From NCBI GenBank assembly GCA_014898415.1, contig RCTD01000001.1, positions 62,001 to 126,000 on the forward strand: a DNA stretch of 64,000 nt. Direction: 5' to 3'. This DNA comes from Stromatinia cepivora. Taxonomy: Eukaryota > Ascomycota > Leotiomycetes > Helotiales > Sclerotiniaceae. This document shows, piece after piece, positions 61,583 through 64,000 of the stretch. Every line of letters begins with the position of its first letter. The first letter of the stretch is position 1. A program made the translations under genes and the position numbers. The notes under the pieces were generated by a model. It had not been told where the DNA came from. It searched no databases and worked only from the letters and a program-made list of their open reading frames with translations.

Positions 61583-63833
61583 GGGAAATTATTTCTGTAT
61601 TGTATCAGTCTGTTATATGGGTTGGATTATTATTAGATTTGATTCTTTTTAGAGGAAGGGGGGGGGGGGGGGTTGAGTGTTGATTTGTTTTAGGGGTGAG
61701 GATGAGATAAGGAAATAGAAGGAGGATCAGAAAGAAAATAATAGGGAAAGAGAAAAGGGAAAAAAGAAGAAAGAAAAAACCTACAATTCCTCGTCAACGC
61801 ATGGAAAAACCCTCGGGAGGAAGGGGTGTGGGAGCGGGGGAGGTGGTTGTAGGCCTGGGGTGGGAGTATTAGTTAGAGGGGGAAGAGGGAAGGGGGCGAA
61901 GGGAGGGGGAAGGGATAAATACCTCGGCGTGACGAACAAAATGTATTATTATTCTATTATTATTCTTCCTTTGCGGGGTTTAGGTTTAGGTTTAGGTCTA
62001 CCTGTAGGTCTAGATATAGATTTAGATATAGATTTCTGAGATGACGTAGGAGGAGGAGGAGCCGATTTAAATTTCTGAAGAGATTTCTTTAAAATAGTAT
62101 TTTTAGATCGAGACTGCGAAGAACGAGATGATGAAAATGATTCATGAGACCAGGACCCCATAGTTTGAATTCTTGCTTGAGGAATACTACTCAATTAGAT
62201 GGGTCTAGTGAGATGTGAGCGTGAAGGTGCCGGATTCCGGAATGCTAATACGGGTGCGTGTGAATGTTTGCTGGGAGAATAGAGATGCGGATGTGAAAGT
62301 GAATGTGGATTTATACATAGTATGCCATTAAATATATACGGAACATATCGAATCGAATCGAATCAAATTATACCGCGAGAACCGTATGACTGCAAATACC
62401 AATGGTGGTGGTGGTGGCCATTCTCGAAAAATTCCTGCCCGATGGATGTAGTCATCTACTTGTATTGACTTTGACTGGGATTTGCAAATACCATGATCAT
62501 TACTCACTTTACACTTACTAGGTAGGTGATATATCATGTGTATATGTAAAATGACCATATTTCTATAATATTGATCTACTGGAAAAATATTCTCTTTTGG
62601 TCATGTGTAGGAAGGATCAAGAGAGGCGGTTTTAAGATGGATGGCCACTGAGGCGTGCTGTGGTCTCTCGAAAGGTCACAGTTAATATTGGAAATAAACG
62701 ATGATTTTCAATGATTTAATTGTTGATGGAAGAGGATACTTTCTCGTGATGTTTTGCTGAGACATGCACCCAAGACGCCTAGCCGAATCAAAAGCAAACG
62801 CCATAACCAAACCCGCCATCAAGACGCTACCGATCCCCCCCATTAACACATCTGAACTCAACCCGAAAATTTCCATTAGATATCAAATGCTGGCCCTCAA
62901 AATGGCCATTCACCTCATTGTAGAGGCGACGCTCGGTAAAATCATCAGCTAATGCGAAAGAATTTTCGAGTTTTCCAGCCAGGTTTTCAGTAAGTGCATA
63001 AACAAATTATGAAGAGTATGTAGATCCCAGCACCAACACCGCCATCACATTTTATGATCCTGGCACTCTAAAGAAATGGATTGATGCTGAAGTAAACCGC
63101 AGATCAAATTTGGAGAATCCTTGCTTGATACTTGGTCTAACTCTCACAATAAACAAACGGAAGAGAAATCCAAGGGGGAGCACACAAAGAGGCGTGTCTC
63201 CCCGGTTCCTAATTCCTGGTATTATAAAAAAAAAATACACAACCAATAAAATAACATCAGGGAACATATATTACGCATCTTAAAGACAAGATCAATATTT
63301 CCAGCATTATCGACTCGAGACAAGTAGCTAGCTAATAGAGTTGAGTAGATTATCTACCTTATGATATAAATAAAACTGGTGATATGGACCAATAATAAGA
63401 CTTAAATAAAAAATAACTTTTGTTGCATATCTGAAAAACGGGGATGATTTCCACCCCACCACTGTTGACTGGAGACGAATAGACCCATCCCATTTATTAC
63501 CTTCCTCGAAATTCCTTGGCCACAGACAAACTTGTCTGGGTTGAATTAGGTATTATGATTTATTGAAATCAAAAGAAGGAATAGCACTTCCATATTCTGG
63601 TAGTGACGATTGAAATAAGAATAGCCATGAGGCTCTATTTCTAAAAACACAGGGAAAATATTGCACCCAAAGTATTCACCACTCTTAGATTGCATGAATT
63701 AGTCAAAACTCAAATAAGGGTGTAAAATGTATCATTAGAGTGTCATATGCTGTGATAAGCTCAAAACCTTTAGGCCATGTAAAATGTAAAGGCAGGTGTT
63801 GATACAAAGGGGTTCTCACACATACTTCTGTAA
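61583..63833. other. Intergenic with G-tract and small ORFs
   Basis: A run of 15 G lies at 61658-61672. G-rich DNA continues to about 61915. Apart from the small basic ORF at 61949-62161 no gene is convincing. ORFs of 62682-62952 occur on both strands over the same DNA and cannot both be real; neither matches a family I know. Confidence 0.45.
61949..62161 (-). CDS. Possible small basic protein, 70 aa
   Basis: Starts at ATG 62161 (MGSWSHESFSSSRSSQSRSK) and continues with Lys/Ser/Pro-rich sequence to KPKPKPRKGRIIIE. No domain recognised. The KPKPK part comes from a TTTAGG-like triple repeat on the plus strand. It might be a real small protein, an exon, or chance. Confidence 0.3.
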   Translation of the reverse strand: MGSWSHESFSSSRSSQSRSKNTILKKSLQKFKSAPPPPTSSQKSISKSISRPTGRPKPKPKPRKGRIIIE

Positions 63834-64000
63834 CTATTCCTCCATCTTATCCTCTTCAGCCGGTTTCTCTTCTTCCTCATCATCTTCACCTTCCAAAGCC
63901 TTCTTCGCTAACTTCTCTGCTTCTTCAAGGATATCCTTTGGTACTTCCTCATGTCTTCCCTTTGTTGGTCCATCAAGATTGCTAATCCAGGTCATCTCAA
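63834..64000 (-). CDS. 3' end of a gene continuing beyond the window; acidic C-terminus
   Basis: The frame is open from the window edge to TAG at 63836-63834, giving 54 complete codons. It starts [20 protein letters not shown], continues with a Lys/Ala/Glu helix, and ends [16 protein letters not shown]. Coding is supported by the composition (charged helix, no stops, balanced codons) and contrasts with the AT-rich intergenic DNA upstream on the plus strand. I cannot name the family from this tail alone. Confidence 0.6.
   Translation of the reverse strand, partial: EMTWISNLDGPTKGRHEEVPKDILEEAEKLAKKALEGEDDEEEEKPAEEDKMEE

Noticed and set aside
61978..61998. TTTAGG-like triple repeat resembling telomere sequence
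   Set aside because: Only three units, on the plus strand of a Lys-Pro-rich ORF, in the middle of a gene-bearing contig; explained by codon repetition.
62682..62952. Opposing ORFs of ~62 codons on both strands
   Set aside because: They overlap in antisense, match no family I know, and have no splice or start support.
1..64000. tRNA or rRNA genes
   Set aside because: I looked for tRNA B-box-like GGTTCGA contexts and rRNA-like blocks and found none that fold into a plausible gene; a dedicated scan could still reveal one.

Overview
This window is nuclear DNA of a filamentous ascomycete. Its genes are split by short introns of about 50-70 nt with GTAAGT/GTATGT-type donors, and its proteins are typical of fungi: a Pth11-like rhodopsin-domain receptor, cutinase, a WSC-GH128 glucanase and L-galactonate dehydratase. 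A large island of AT-converted retrotransposon DNA indicates repeat-induced point mutation (RIP). The gene set and protein style fit a plant-associated Leotiomycete such as Botrytis or Sclerotinia; that placement is inference, not shown directly.

Layout. 1-3513: 3' part of ECM29, the proteasome adaptor (+). 5803-6893: a two-exon gene of unknown function (-), with an open in-frame tail beyond its stop. 6.9-12.0 kb: no recognisable gene. 11998-13430: secreted WSC-GH128 beta-1,3-glucanase (+). 13995-15417: APH-fold kinase-like gene (-) with a premature TAG in exon 1. 16352-18124: membrane-anchored Ser/Pro-rich protein (-). 18.1-21.6 kb: gene-poor. 21652-35212: two degenerate Ty3/gypsy chromoviruses in tandem sharing the middle LTR (LTR-I-LTR-I-LTR). 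35.2-37.9 kb: AT-rich flank, a divergent solo LTR and a possible small gene. 37987-39553: seven-exon Pth11-like receptor (+). 40029-41058: cutinase (-). 41.1-43.8 kb: intergenic, with a 145-bp hairpin element. 43849-45798: membrane-anchored spermidine-synthase-like protein (-). 46452-47923: L-galactonate dehydratase (-). 47.9-51.2 kb: intergenic plus a decayed surface-protein gene. 51221-52612: branched-chain aminotransferase (-). 52911-53560: AT-rich DNA-transposon remnant. 53945-54652: Erv-type sulfhydryl oxidase (+). 55340-56311: proteasome beta-1 subunit (+). 58090-59533: PHO80/PREG-like cyclin (+). 60778-61580: long AT-rich fold-back element. 63834-64000: 3' end of an acidic-tailed protein (-).

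Functions. Housekeeping genes (ECM29 and PRE3 of the proteasome, the aminotransferase, the sulfhydryl oxidase, the cyclin) alternate with genes of plant and wall interaction (cutinase, galacturonate-pathway dehydratase, glucanase, receptor). No operon-like grouping is visible. The main structural story is transposons: a tandem gypsy array bracketed by an unusually long 20-bp direct repeat, and three non-autonomous inverted-repeat elements, two with TA flanks and one with a 10-bp target duplication. Intron coordinates were set by hand from splice motifs and reading-frame continuity; for every spliced gene except the broken ones the exon lengths sum to whole codons.
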